From the NCBI RefSeq assembly GCF_000499845.2, contig NC_023750.2, positions 10,234,084-10,298,083 on the forward strand: 64,000 nt of DNA, read 5' to 3'. The translations under genes and the position numbers were made by a program. Below, piece by piece: positions 11,656 to 22,388 of this stretch. The notes below the pieces were generated by a model, which did no database searches, had not been told where the DNA came from, and saw only the letters and a program-made list of their open reading frames with translations. The first letter of the stretch is position 1; each line of letters begins with the position of its first letter. This stretch comes from Phaseolus vulgaris. Its lineage: Eukaryota; Streptophyta; Magnoliopsida; Fabales; Fabaceae.

Positions 11656-12299
11656 GAGAAGGGTATTATATTGATACCAACCCTTAAATCTTGTAATGCA
11701 TTTTGTACCTGAAGGTCTCCTAGAGTCACGAGGATTGTAAAGCTTCCAAGATTAGATGGCTAGAATTATGTACCTCAATATCCATATCCCTAGGTTATAG
11801 GACATTGCATTTTTTTTTGGGTATACTTATGTGTAGGTTGTGAATCCTTTGTATTGATGCTCTGCAAGTTGCTTGGCCAAAATCCCCATATGTGCTTCCA
11901 ATTTCTTTATAGAAGTTTTAGTAATTTTCTGATTCATCAAGGAGGTCTACATAAATTTGTCCAACGTATCCTTTAGTTTTTGTGTTCTTTCTTGGAGTGA
12001 AGGATAGCGTTGATGTTAATGTGGCTGGTAGGATTGATTATTGTTAGAGGAAACATTATTTTGTTTGTATCCAAAGTTTTGGTTTGGATTATTGCTCTAG
12101 CATGACATTCCTTGATTGTTCAGATACTGAACTTCTTCTGATTTTAAGGGGTCACGGGAATTTTGACTTAGGAAGGTTGATGGCATGTAGTTGTTGAGGC
12201 AACTTTGACATTTGCTTTGCTGGGACTTCAATCTCCTTGGTTAGGATCTAGTTTTGCGCAAGGAGTACATAAGATATATTTAGTTCCATTACTCTTTTC

Positions 12300-12989
12300 T
12301 TGGGTTAAGAAGTTCCATGTTGTTCTTGATAGTTCGTCAAAGCCAAATCATCTATTATTCGTGTTGCTTGTTCTACATCAATAATCATCACGGTTCCTCC
12401 TGCTGTTGCATCTAAGTTCATCTTTGTGTCATGCTTCAGACCATTGTAAAAGATACTTAGTTGGGCTACTTCTTCAAATCCATTATTAGGGCATCTTTGC
12501 AAAAGTATTTTAAAGAAATCCCAGGCTTCACATAAAAGGCTCATCTAGTCCTGAATGTAGAAATATCATATTTAACATTTATAAATCGCGAAAGTGGAAA
12601 AAACCTGTTTAGAAACTTCTCCTCAATGTCACCCCAGTTATTTAAGTTGTGGTTTGGGTAAGATTTAAGCCACTCTTTTGCTTTGCCAGCTAGTGAGAAG
12701 GAAATAATCTTAGGCAGACTAATTCCAAATCCTTTTCTTCAAATCCCATGGTTCCAATTAATTCATAGGAAATGAATAGATGAGTATAAGGATCCTTATT
12801 ATCCATTCCTGTGACCTGATGGCTAATGATTAAGCTAAAACATGTTGGCTTCATTTCTATTGATACTTTTGCAGTAACCATGGTTATGCTTGAAAAATAT
12901 CTTGCTCCTCGTTGAACAACATAGTCTCCCAAATTTCTTCTTAGAGGATTAATAACTTTTCCTCCTTCATTGTTTCTACTATCGCCCAT
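12300..12989 (-). pseudogene. gag: Athila-like gag, frameshifted
   Basis: The minus strand starts at 12989 (MGDSRNNEGGKV...) and carries a DPYTHL motif, then FEEKDLELVCLRLFP. It shifts frame near 12700 into FSLAGKAKEWLKSYP and NLNNWGDIEEKFLNRFFP. It then ends in a segment (12305-12544) with EAWDFFKILLQRCPNNGF, IFYNGL and ATAGGT. These are the hallmarks of the Athila gag core (capsid domain). At least one frameshift and a stop separate the segments. Gag lies upstream of the protease at 11400-11655 on the same strand, the normal order. Confidence 0.75.
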
Positions 12990-13341
12990 CTTCTCAACTT
13001 GGTTTGTGAGACTGAGAGTTGTGTGAGATTGAATCTGATCCTTTTTCTAAACATCCTTGGTTTTGTTTGAGATTTCTTCTTTCAGATCTCAAGAGTTTTT
13101 TAATATCCTTCTCAAACAAAAGATCTTCTGAAAAGGACTTGCCTCTTGTTAGCATGCAAATGTACACACAAAGATATTCTTTTTCAAAAATTAAAATTAA
13201 AGCAAATGAAAACTGAAAAGGGTTAGTGGTTAGAGAAGTTAGTCAAATCTAAGAAAGGAAAAATCAAATCTAGATTTACAATTAGAGGTTAGTTATTCAC
13301 AAAATTTACAATATGTACTTCTTCAAAATGAAAGATAAAAA

Positions 13342-14437
13342 TGTAGAACATGGAAGCTTTGATGAACCAAATCTGTGATGAAGGGTTGATGCTTTGCTGC
13401 TTTGATTGAAGCTTTGTTCTAGGGTGCTTAGAATTATTGTAAAGATCATTCTCAATCCTATGCACAAGCTGAATCAATCTGTTTTAAAAGAGAAAAATGT
13501 TTTTCTAAGCAAAGAGAAAAAAATTGGTTGAATTCACGATATAATTGGTTGTTTCACACTTAGCTTATTTGAAGGTTTTCAAAACTGTTCTTGACTTGGT
13601 TGACTAACTGTCAAAACCAATTCAACCGGTTAAAACAACATTTCAACCGGTTGATTGTCACATTTCTTAACAGCTTTTCAAAAACCTGTTAAATTTATTT
13701 TCAGTTGAATTAAAACTGATTTGGCTCATGATTAACTACCAAAAACGGCTAGATTTAAGAGCCATAAATATGGTTTCTCTTTGTATTAAAAAACACACAG
13801 AAAGTGAGATTGAAAACGTTTTTTAGAAGAGATTTGATTCAAAGTTTTGCAAGATTGCCTTAAGGTTGTGCATTGGTTCAAGAACTGATCTTAGGAGCTC
13901 TGTGATTCCTGAAATACCGGGTGTAATTTGTTCCTTTTTTATTCTTGTAATTATTACTTTTCTATACTTGTTAAGTTTGTAAACCTGTAAGGTCAGAGGG
14001 TGTTTTGATTATGGTTGTGTGAAAGGCAAAGAGGGTGAGTGCTCTTGGGTTATCAAGATCACCTCTTTGTGGCTTTGAGTGTGTGTAATTTGTGATTGAT
14101 TGCTAGTGGAAAACCCAGTGGTTGTTCTGGGGACTGGATATAGCTCAGAGGTTAACTGAACCAGTATAAATTGATGGTGTAATATCTCTCTCTCTCTCTC
14201 TTACTACTTATAAATTGTTTGATTTAATTTTGTTATTTCTACTGCCATAAACAACCGGTTAAAACGAAGTTTCAACCAATTCATATTCTAGAAACAGTTT
14301 CAATTACTTTGTTTGATTGGCTTCCTTGATTACTCTTTCTGTGATTGTTGTTCAAACTTCTTTCTTATCCAATCTTTGCGAAAATCTTTTGACAAACAAT
14401 TCACCCCCCATTCTTGTTTAGGCCATTAAATCTAACA
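13342..14437 (+). mobile_element. Family A solo LTR (copy 1)
   Basis: At 1096 bp, starting TGTAGAACATGG and ending TCTAACA, it matches the length and 3' end of the family A LTRs at 17694 and 50092. It is flanked by AAAAA on both sides, a weak low-complexity TSD. It contains CAACCGGTTG-type palindromes at about 13623 and 13655, and a (CT)n tract at about 14188-14201. It separates the Athila-like gag from a PBS-like site to its right. Confidence 0.7.
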
Positions 14438-15490
14438 AAAAATACTTGATAAACAGTTAATTCCCCGTCAATAATGCTAGAAAACTTGGTGGTGGAATTG
14501 TTTAAGTCCCACTTCGTTTACTCAGAAAGCAAATGGACTCAACTATAATAGAATTGAGGGTTTTCGAATCCATAGGGAATTCATGTTACTACAATAGAAC
14601 TATCTTTCAAGACGAATTAATGCAAACATTGGACATGGTTTGATATAATTTTTATAAATAACTAAATATTAATAATAATACTACTACTAAGTATTTAGAC
14701 CAAAAGGTGAAGTTGGGAAAATAACTGAAACAAGAAAGTAATAATATAGCACATATGTTGAGATTTAAATAGCTTTGAGAATTTCCTTTGTTATTGTTAT
14801 TTATAAATTCAATGTTTATTCAAACTCCATGTTCCTTATGGCCAAAGCAAATCGATTCCTCACGCAAGTTTATCTAGAGCAATAAGTCACTATTATGACT
14901 AATCTCTATGTTAGGATGAAACAATTCACCACAATCTCAACTCCACACTCTGCGACCATTGAATTCTATGGTTGGCTTAATACAATTCAGATACATGAAA
15001 TTTCCTTTTGGCCTCATTCATGCTTTATGGAGAATCAATGGTCATTTCTCACCATTAAGCATTAAGCACACTACCAGACCCAAGGAATTTGAATTTCAAA
15101 TAGAAACATGCATTTATAAACAAAAATAAATTCAAAATTATCATATTGCCAATAAATCTCAACAGAATAGATGTAGCAACTCATAATAAAATCTTATTGT
15201 GAAAGTTCAAGTATGAGAAGCTAAAGACACGAGTCCCTGAGTGTTGTATCCAACTTAGGCTTCAAGATTTCCTCCTCCAGAGACTAGTCTTCACTTATTT
15301 TGAGGTTTGGCCTAATAACCTAATTGATTTTGAGGTTCAGACTCTCTCTTCCTAAACCCACAAAACCCCTATATTTAAACCTCTTCTAAATCTCACTTGG
15401 GCATCTTAATCTTTATGTTTGTCAATGCCTCTCGTTTTATCGAGACCTCTCGATGCTTTCAACATTTCTCTAAGGTCTCAATTTATAGAT
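14438..15490 (-). repeat. Athila-like PBS and LTR relic (right piece)
   Basis: Read on the minus strand, 14461-14480 gives CTAGCATTATTGACGGGGAA, resembling the Athila PBS (GCGCCATTGTCGGGGAA). To its right, TTTTCGAATCCATAGGGAAT matches the conserved CGAATCCACAGGGA word of Athila-type LTRs. The position upstream of the minus-strand gag fits a 5' LTR. The boundaries are not resolved. Confidence 0.4.
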
Positions 15491-16199
15491 TTTTTTTGAA
15501 TGAGATTCAAAGGGATTCAACATTCATTTAGTGTACAAATTTCTTAACCATGGAGTAAATCTTTCTTGGCTCAGCCTGAAAGCGAAATCCCTTGGTTCTC
15601 TAACTTGGTGTAGGTTGGCTTTGCCTTTTCTGATTGAATTTGGCTTTCTTAAGGATTAAGGATGCTATTTTGCTCATCCATTTGGAATTTTCTCAGCCTT
15701 CTGATCTATGTGTTCCTTTGGTAGTTTTGGCCTCAATTCGCTCATCACATGCAAATGCGCTCAGCATTTTGAGTTTTCTATACTCAATTCGCTGAGCCAT
15801 TCTTCATCTGCCAGGAAGATTGGCTCTTTTGCTCCCGCCTTGTTTACTTGTTTTATACACTTTCTTGCAAGAATTTATGCATTTTCCTTCTTTTCTCTTT
15901 ATGTTCTTGTCCAGATGGATTTGGAGGTTTCTTTACATGTTTTTCACTAGTTTTTACCCATATTCTACACAACTTATATGCCTATTGAACTATAAAAATT
16001 ACTACAATTTAGAACTTATCAAACAACAACTTCTTTTACTTATGTCTTTAATACAACAATATCTGTTGAAGGTATGTATGAAACATTTTTAATTTACTAT
16101 TTTCTTTTAATTGCAACATTTATTTCTATAATACATGACATTATTGTATTTTGTAGCTAACTAAAGAGTGATGAATTCGTTCATGTTTAGGAACCGTGT
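15491..16199. other. Non-coding stretch left of the CNL pseudogene
   Basis: Short direct repeats of CTCAATTCGCT-like words occur at 15730-15800. Open frames here lack recognisable domains. I see no gene. Confidence 0.4.
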
Positions 16200-17209
16200 C
16201 AGTTAAAATGAAGGACTTTCTTCTTTCCATCGTGAGAGATTGCAGAATATCCAGTGTTTCCAATTTTAGACCATTTGCAATACTTGTGTTGTTTCCACAA
16301 CTTTGTTTCAAATCTTCCAAATGCCCAAAGAATAATTAGAATTGACTTAAGACAGTGTCAAGGAGCGAATTAGAAAAGCCACTTACAAGACTGAAAAAGT
16401 TGAGCCAACTGTTAAGAAATGGCTGAATGATGTTGAGAAAGTCTTAGATAAAGTGTGACTGTGGAGGAAAGAATATTGAATGTAAACAAGAGCTATTTCA
16501 TAAGACAATTTCGATATTCTCGTGCAAAAGAAATAGCAATAAAAACAACTAAAATGATTCAATTCGATCGTAATAACAAGTTTGAATCATTTTCTACGAT
16601 TATTAAACTTCTAGGTATGAAGTACTATTCTTCAAATGATTTTGTTATGTTCAAATCTATAAAATCATTGTACAACAAGCTTCTAGAAGCAATGAAGAAT
16701 AAAAATGTTTCCGTGATTGGGTTATTCATATTAGGAGGCTCGGGGAAAAATACTTTGGCAAAAGAAATGGGTAAAAAAGCTAAAGAGATGAAACTCTTTA
16801 AGAAGGTTGTCATGGCAACGGTGTCTTAACCACTAAATATTAGAAGTATCCAAGATTATATTACTAACCAATTGAGTTTCAAGTTAAAGGAAGGATCTGA
16901 TAAAGGTATAGCATAAAGGCTATTAGAGAGATTAAGGAAACATACAACTCTTCTAATATTGGATGGTGTATGGAAAAAGATAAAATTTGAAGCTTTACAT
17001 ATTCCATTTTATGAAAGTCATAAGGTTTGTTGCGTACTCATAACAACTTAAAGTAAAGAAGTATGCACTTTTATGCAATGCTAAAGTATAATCAAACTTC
17101 ATCTCTTGAAAACTTAATTGATGTCTCCTCAGAATCTTTGAAAGGTGTGGCATGAAAAATTGTTAATGAATGTAAGGAATTTTCTATTGCAATTGTGAGG
17201 GTGGGAAGT
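16200..17209 (+). pseudogene. CC-NB-ARC (CNL) resistance gene relic, 5' part
   Basis: An intact gene would encode a cytosolic CNL immune receptor. A coiled-coil segment at 16357-16458 reads KVEPTVKKWLNDVEKVLDKV and then stops. The next frame (16455-16829) carries a P-loop, LGGSGKNTLAKEM (about 16734-16760), in which the usual GKT is GKN. Then come DYITNQLSFKLKEGSDKG (about 16855), kinase-2 LLILDGVW (about 16949-16972) and an RNBS-B-like VLITT (about 17037). A GLPL-like stretch, EFSIAIVRVGS, ends at 17209. Stops after VS and before the kinase-2 segment, plus frameshifts, make it non-functional. It continues at 29112, after nested insertions. Confidence 0.85.
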
Positions 17210-17693
17210 TGTTAGAATGTGTGGCCAAAACAAGAGAGGGGAGGTGAATTGTTTTCACAAGATTTTCGCAAATGTTGGAAGTACAGTGAAAATATCTATC
17301 AAAATCAATCAATTGATTTTCTGTTCAATTAGATAAAATATTATATTAACAATTCTTTATGAAAATTCAACCAGTTGCTTTATCGAAACAACTAACTGTT
17401 TATACCAGAAAAAAAAAACAAAATATAAAGCAGTGTATAAGAGTAAGGAAAGAGAAATTCACACAGAGAGATTTATATTGGTTCACACTTAACCAAGAGT
17501 TACATCCAATCATCAGTTAACCACTAAGAATTCATTATGCAATCAAAACAAGATTACAAAACACACACCAAGAATGTTGATCTTGAACCCCTCAAGAACA
17601 CACAACACTTCTTAGCAACACCACAGTTTTCAGAAACCCTTTTTGAAACAGACTTACACACTATTAAAGTATTCATAAAAGGAAATAGAATAT

Positions 17694-18791
17694 TGTTAAT
17701 CAAGAGTGATCTAGTGCTTTGAAGAATCCAAATCCTATGTGTTTGATGTAAGGTTATGTTGCTGCTATGTTTTGGGAGGGATCTGGGTAGAATAGAATGT
17801 GATCCACTCCTTTGTTAAATCTAAAACTGATGTGATTTAAAACCTTTCAGAAAATAAAGTGTTTTTCTAACTAAGTGAAAAACAACCTATTGTTTTGTTG
17901 AATCAACCGGTTCTTTTACTCTTAGGAGTTTTTGAAAAGGTTGAAAACTATTTTAGCTTGGTTGGCTTAACTGCCAAACCAAACAATCGGTTGTTTCGTG
18001 GTTTCAACTGATTGTTTCTTTGAAAATCCTAACAGAATTTTGTTTTGGTGGTTGAAAGAGCTTTAAATGATTTCCAACTGAATACGCTCCTTCATTAAAT
18101 GCTTTGACCAATCTTTGGAAAATATAAATAGTTTGTTTATGTTTTCAAACAAAGTAGAGAAACAAATTTGAGTTTTTCAGTTGTGAAAAAGTTGATTTCA
18201 AGATTTAAACATTCACATCAAGCTTTGGGTTTTCAAAAAGAGTGGAATAGGATTGCAATTGTATAGATTTCAGATTGTTCTGTAAACAAGTGTAATCCCT
18301 TCTCAACCTACTGTATTTCTGGTGTTGTGTTGCCAAGGAGTGGTGTGTGCTCTTGAGGTGGTCAAGATCAATACTCTTGGTGTGTGATTTGCAAAAGGGA
18401 GTGTGTTTCTTGAAGGGTTCAAGGTCATTACTTTGGTGGTTTGTGTGTTGTAATCTGGTTAGATTACTTAGTAGATTACCCAATGGTTTTCTGGGGATTG
18501 GATGTAGCTCTTGGCTTAAGAGTGAACCAGTATAAACTGTTGGTGTATCTCTCTCTTACCCTCAAACTCATTTAAATTTCGTTTTACGCTTTACTGGTAT
18601 AAACAATCGATTGTTTCGAAGAAACAACCGATTGTTTTTCTGTTGCTTTGCTGTTTTATTGCTTTTGTTCTTGGCTAACCTGATTTCTGTTCTGGATTCA
18701 CACAAACAATTTTGTTAAACTTTAAAAAGATTTCAAAAACCTCTCTTAAACAATTCATCCCCCCTCTCGTTTAAGGTCATATATTCTAACA
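17694..18791 (+). mobile_element. Family A solo LTR (copy 2), inserted in an inverted copy of itself
   Basis: This 1098-bp LTR starts TGTTAATCAAGAGTG and ends ATTCTAACA. It is flanked by AATAT (17689-17693) and AATAC (18792-18796), a TSD with one mismatch. TATAAATA at 18123-18130 is a probable LTR promoter. CAACCGGTT and AACAATCGGTTGTTT words lie upstream of the TATA box, and AACAATCGATTGTTTCG downstream (about 18602). It shares the LTR end CCCCCTCTCGTTTAAGG with the copies at 50092 and 61143. Confidence 0.8.
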
Positions 18792-19363
18792 AATACACCT
18801 AGGCTTTACAAAACAGTAGTACAAATGAATAGAAAACTCATATCCTATTTCACACACAAGCAATGATCCAAAAGCTCTTGATCTTCTCTTGAAATTTTTT
18901 TTAATAAACTATCTTTCTTTATATACACTCAAAGAAGTGGTTAGAACTGTTAGATCATAAATCAAAAGTAGTTAGAAACATTTAAAAATAGTTTGGAATT
19001 CATAACAGAATTCTATTAAAAAAACAACTCATTAATTTGAAAAACAACTGACTGATTTATTTTTCTGTTAAGGATTTTACATAAAACAACCAGTTATTTT
19101 ATTAAACTAACTAATTGTTTTTGCCTTATAGAAAAGATAAAAGAAAACAAAGCTTTTTCAAAACCTTTTCAAAACACTAAGTGTCAATCAACCAGTTATT
19201 TCGACAAAATTCAACTAGATAAAAAACTTGTTGTAGTCACAAGACCTTGAACAACAGTTTTTCAACTGATTGAAAGCTCAAAACAACTAACTAAAATTTC
19301 AGAAATTTTTAGAAAATACTTCTTTCAAAGGAGATAAAGAATCAAGTGAGCTTCGATCAATAC

Positions 19364-20585
19364 TGTACCGTCCCGTATCCGGGCGTTGACTAAGTCAAGG
19401 TCAAAGTCAACGACTGGAGAGTCAAGGTCAACGCAAGGCGTCGCCTAGGTGAAGAGACGCCAAGTTCTAGCGTCGCCAAGAGGAAGTGTCGCCAGGACAA
19501 GGCGTCGCCTAGGTAATGGCGTCGCCCAAACAGGGCGTCGCCAGATCTAATAGTACTAAAGCAAGGCAATCACGGTGGGGTTCCCCGATACCCATGGGTA
19601 GGAAAGACCATGGAAGGAGCAACGCCGTGGGGAGGCCTCAGGTCCCGATAACCCGGGGCAGTGATAAAGAGAAGGAAAAGGTGGCTTCAAGGCCATAGTA
19701 ATAGTACCAGTGTAGGGCAGCCTGACTCGTGAAGTACTCCTGCCGCCCCAGAGACGCCTGTGGGACAGATACGACTCAAGAGGAATGTCACGCCCAGGGT
19801 AACCGGGTGCAGGGTACAAGAGGAAGGCAGATACGCTCTCAAAGTAAGTGACTAGATAATTGGGGGCATGAGTTGGCACCCAAAAAGTCACCCCTAGCGC
19901 AGTAGCACTCCCAAGCAGGAGGACTCACGCGTAGAAACGTCCCAGATGGGCAGAAACGCCCCCAGATGGGGTCACGGCGTCGTGAGGACCTCCACGTGTG
20001 CGACAGCCATGCCAGAATAGAAACACCCTTTAGTCAGGTGCCAGGTAATTAAAGTCATTCAATACAGTTTCCCTTTCGAGCATTTAGGTGTTATAGTGGC
20101 TCCCAAGCGTTTCAACGTCTTAAATGCGCTACGTTTTCTAATTAAATACGCTGATTGAGTGCGTTACATTTGCAATTAAAGGCGCTTTAAGGCGCTTTAA
20201 ATGCTTGGGTAGTTTAAATAGCGCGGAGAATGTTGGAAAGAGGGTTCGAACTCTCTGCGAATTTACCAGAATTCTCTAGTTGCTTGCTCGTGCTTCAAGG
20301 TTACGAACAAGGGACTGGGGAATATTTTGCCTGAGAGAGAGAACACAGAAACACAATACACAGTTATTTCTTACCACCTTCAGAGCGCCATACGCGGTGC
20401 TCAGAGACGGAGGTGAAGAGTTTTGGTGTTTCTTGCTGGCTGACTTGAGCGTCGGAGTGCAAACGGCTGCTAGGGCGCCTCTTTGTCCTCTTTTTTGCAG
20501 GAATCCACGGGCAATCAGTGGGAAGGAGTCCCTAGCTGACGGTAGAGGTCGCGCACGAAGACGTCCCGGTCAACCGGACGGAACA
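19364..20585 (+). repeat. 5' LTR of the 19364-28996 element
   Basis: The LTR starts TGTACCGTCCCG and ends GGACGGAACA. A cluster of GGCGTCGCC words lies at 19436-19552. A CCCCGATACCCATGGGTAGG unit at 19583 also occurs as an internal tandem repeat. A TATA-like TTTAAATAG lies at about 20213-20221, so the transcript probably starts near 20245. Open frames across the LTR on either strand are not genes. Confidence 0.9.
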
Positions 20586-20587
20586 TT

Positions 20588-20605
20588 TGGCGCCCACCGC
20601 GTGGC
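20588..20605 (+). promoter_or_regulatory. Primer-binding site, TGGCGCCCACCG type
   Basis: TGGCGCCCACCGCGTGG follows the 5' LTR by two bases. The same site type is at 59231 and 59704. PBSs of this type are described as tRNA-Arg-complementary in Ogre/Tat elements; that tRNA assignment is from family knowledge and was not verified here. Confidence 0.75.
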
Positions 20606-20663
20606 AGATATAAAACATCAGTCCCATCACAAGTTCGAGGAAATCCACTAAGTCACAGTAACG

Positions 20664-21345
20664 TTGGAGGAGGTTGGAGTGACTATGGCCCCCACCAGAC
20701 GAAGTACCGCACGCGCAGCCCCAGCAGAATTATCCATGCAACAGGTCCTGGAGATAATGAGGGGGCTGCAGCAGGACATGGCGGAGTCAAAAATGGAACA
20801 GGAACGCATGCAGGCAGATCTCGATGCCACGCATGAGCGAAATGAAGAGCTCCACCCTGTAAATGAGGAGTTGCGCCAGGGCCTGAGAAATGATCGGAGG
20901 CGGCCTGGACATGACGAGATGGAGAACCATTCCCCACCAAGGGAGTTTTCCACCCCTTCTCGCAGGAGATCCTAGATGCAGTAATCCCGAACACGTTCGC
21001 GAGGCCTAAGGTGATCTTCACCGGGATGGAGGACCCAGAGACGCACCTTGCTGCATTTCACACACAGATGGTCCTGGTAGGCGGTTCTGACGCTGCCAAG
21101 TGCAAGCTCTTTATGAGCACCCTGACCGGGATGGCTATGGACTGGTTCATCAGCCTTCCCGACGGTCATATCACATCTTTCCGCCAATTGTCGCGATTGT
21201 TCAGGGAACAATACTTAGCCAACAAGGCCCCGCCGCCGGTCTCTTACGATCTGTTTGATGTGAAGCAGTATCAAGGGGAGACCCTGAAGGAGTATATCAA
21301 TCGCTTCGGGGCCCAGGTCGTGAAGGTTGGTACAACAGTTGAGAA
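20664..21345 (+). pseudogene. gag: Gag N-terminal half, frameshifted and truncated
   Basis: The first frame (20664-20975; ATG at 20684 near the usual gag start) carries a coiled-coil-like region. A shift near 20950 moves the reading into the frame HPFSQEILDAVIP, then FTGMEDPETHLAAFHTQM, DWFISLPDGHITSF and LKEYINRFGAQVV. These match the gag core of the Tat-like element at 59778-60617. The gag stops being gag at about 21330-21345, where integrase sequence is joined in another frame. Zinc-knuckle and protease parts are absent. The product cannot be a normal capsid protein. Confidence 0.8.
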
Positions 21346-21956
21346 ACCTATGTGCTGAGGTAGGCATTAAACAGGTGTTTGCATCAGTTGAGCACCCCCA
21401 GACTAATGGGCAGGTAGAATCGGCAAACAGAGTTCTGCTGAGGGGGTTAAAAAGAAGGTTAGAAAAAGCCAAAGGGGCGTGGGCGGAAGAGGTACCAAGG
21501 ATCGTATGGGCATATCACACCACGCCCCAATCCTCTACTATGGAGACACCTTTCAGTTTGGTTTACGGGCCGGACGCGATGATCCCGGTAGAAATACATG
21601 AGAGCTCGCCACGTTCTCAAAACTTTGTGGCGGAGGAATCCCATGAAGAGAGGCGGGTAAACTTGGATCTGCTAGACGAGGCCAGGGAAGAAGCTAGAAT
21701 AAAAGCTGAAGCGACGAAGAGAAGAGTAGAGCGGCAATATAGCTCTAAGGTGAAGCCGCGACAGTTTCAGGTCGGCGACCTAGTGATGAGGAAAGCTCAC
21801 CCATACGAGTTGGAGAATAAGCTGTCTCCCAAGTGGACCGGACCCTTCAGAGTTACTAAGGCTAAGGGCAACGGTTCGTACAACCTGGAGACTTTAGATG
21901 GAGGTCCTATCCCGCGCAGTTGGAATGCAGCCAACCTAAAATTTTATTTCAGTTGA
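21327..21956 (+). pseudogene. Integrase C-terminal fragment joined to gag by deletion
   Basis: The frame begins inside the integrase core (QLRNLCAEVGIKQVF, then SVEHPQTNGQVESANRVLLR) and keeps only the last catalytic Glu of the DDE triad, in QVESANR. The linker and C-terminal domain follow, including KWTGPFRVTKAKGNGSYNLE (a GPY/F-type module). It ends with ANLKFYFS at the stop 21954-21956. The His-Cys zinc domain and both catalytic Asp residues are gone. The 5' boundary is the deletion junction with gag at about 21330-21345, so no natural start codon is expected. Confidence 0.85.
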
Positions 21957-22388
21957 CTTATGTAACCAGTTATGTAACAATTTAGTTGAAGGGGACGCTC
22001 TTTTTCCCTCTCGGGGGTTTTTTAATGAGGTCACCCTAATAAAGGTAAAACCAATTTGAGAAAAAGAAGTGTCTTGGTTTTTAGCCTGTATCTTTCTCCG
22101 TTTGAAGTAAGGAAAGGCGTCGCCAAGAGAAGGCGTCGCCAAGAAAGAAGGCGCCGCCTAGGTCAAGGCGTCGTCAAGAAAGAAGGCGTCGCCTGGATGG
22201 AGGCGGGCGCCGTTGATGAACAGGGCGAAGGAAAGCGCGCAATATGCGAAATGTATGCAGAGTAAAGTGACGTTGCAAAAATCAATTGATATAGAAAAAG
22301 TTGGTGTTACAAGCAACGTTCAATACAATTGAAGTAGCCCAAATGGGGCAAATATTACAACTCATGCAAGTCACAAAAGAGCCACTTT
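21957..22388 (+). other. Non-coding spacer with GGCGTCGCC cluster
   Basis: After the integrase stop, a block at 22112-22205 carries repeated AGGCGTCGCC(T/A)AG words like those in the LTR. The remainder has no recognised gene. It lies at the 3' end of the first antisense gene. Confidence 0.5.

Noticed and set aside
17210..18791. A 1.58-kb foldback transposon with long terminal inverted repeats
   Set aside because: The left arm continues at 18792 and again at 29002, and each part has its own duplication. Two opposite LTRs, one inside the other, explain it better.
19556..19891. A 111-codon minus-strand frame in the 5' LTR, repeated in the 3' LTR
   Set aside because: It occurs only because the LTR is repeated. 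It has no domain and lies in U3.
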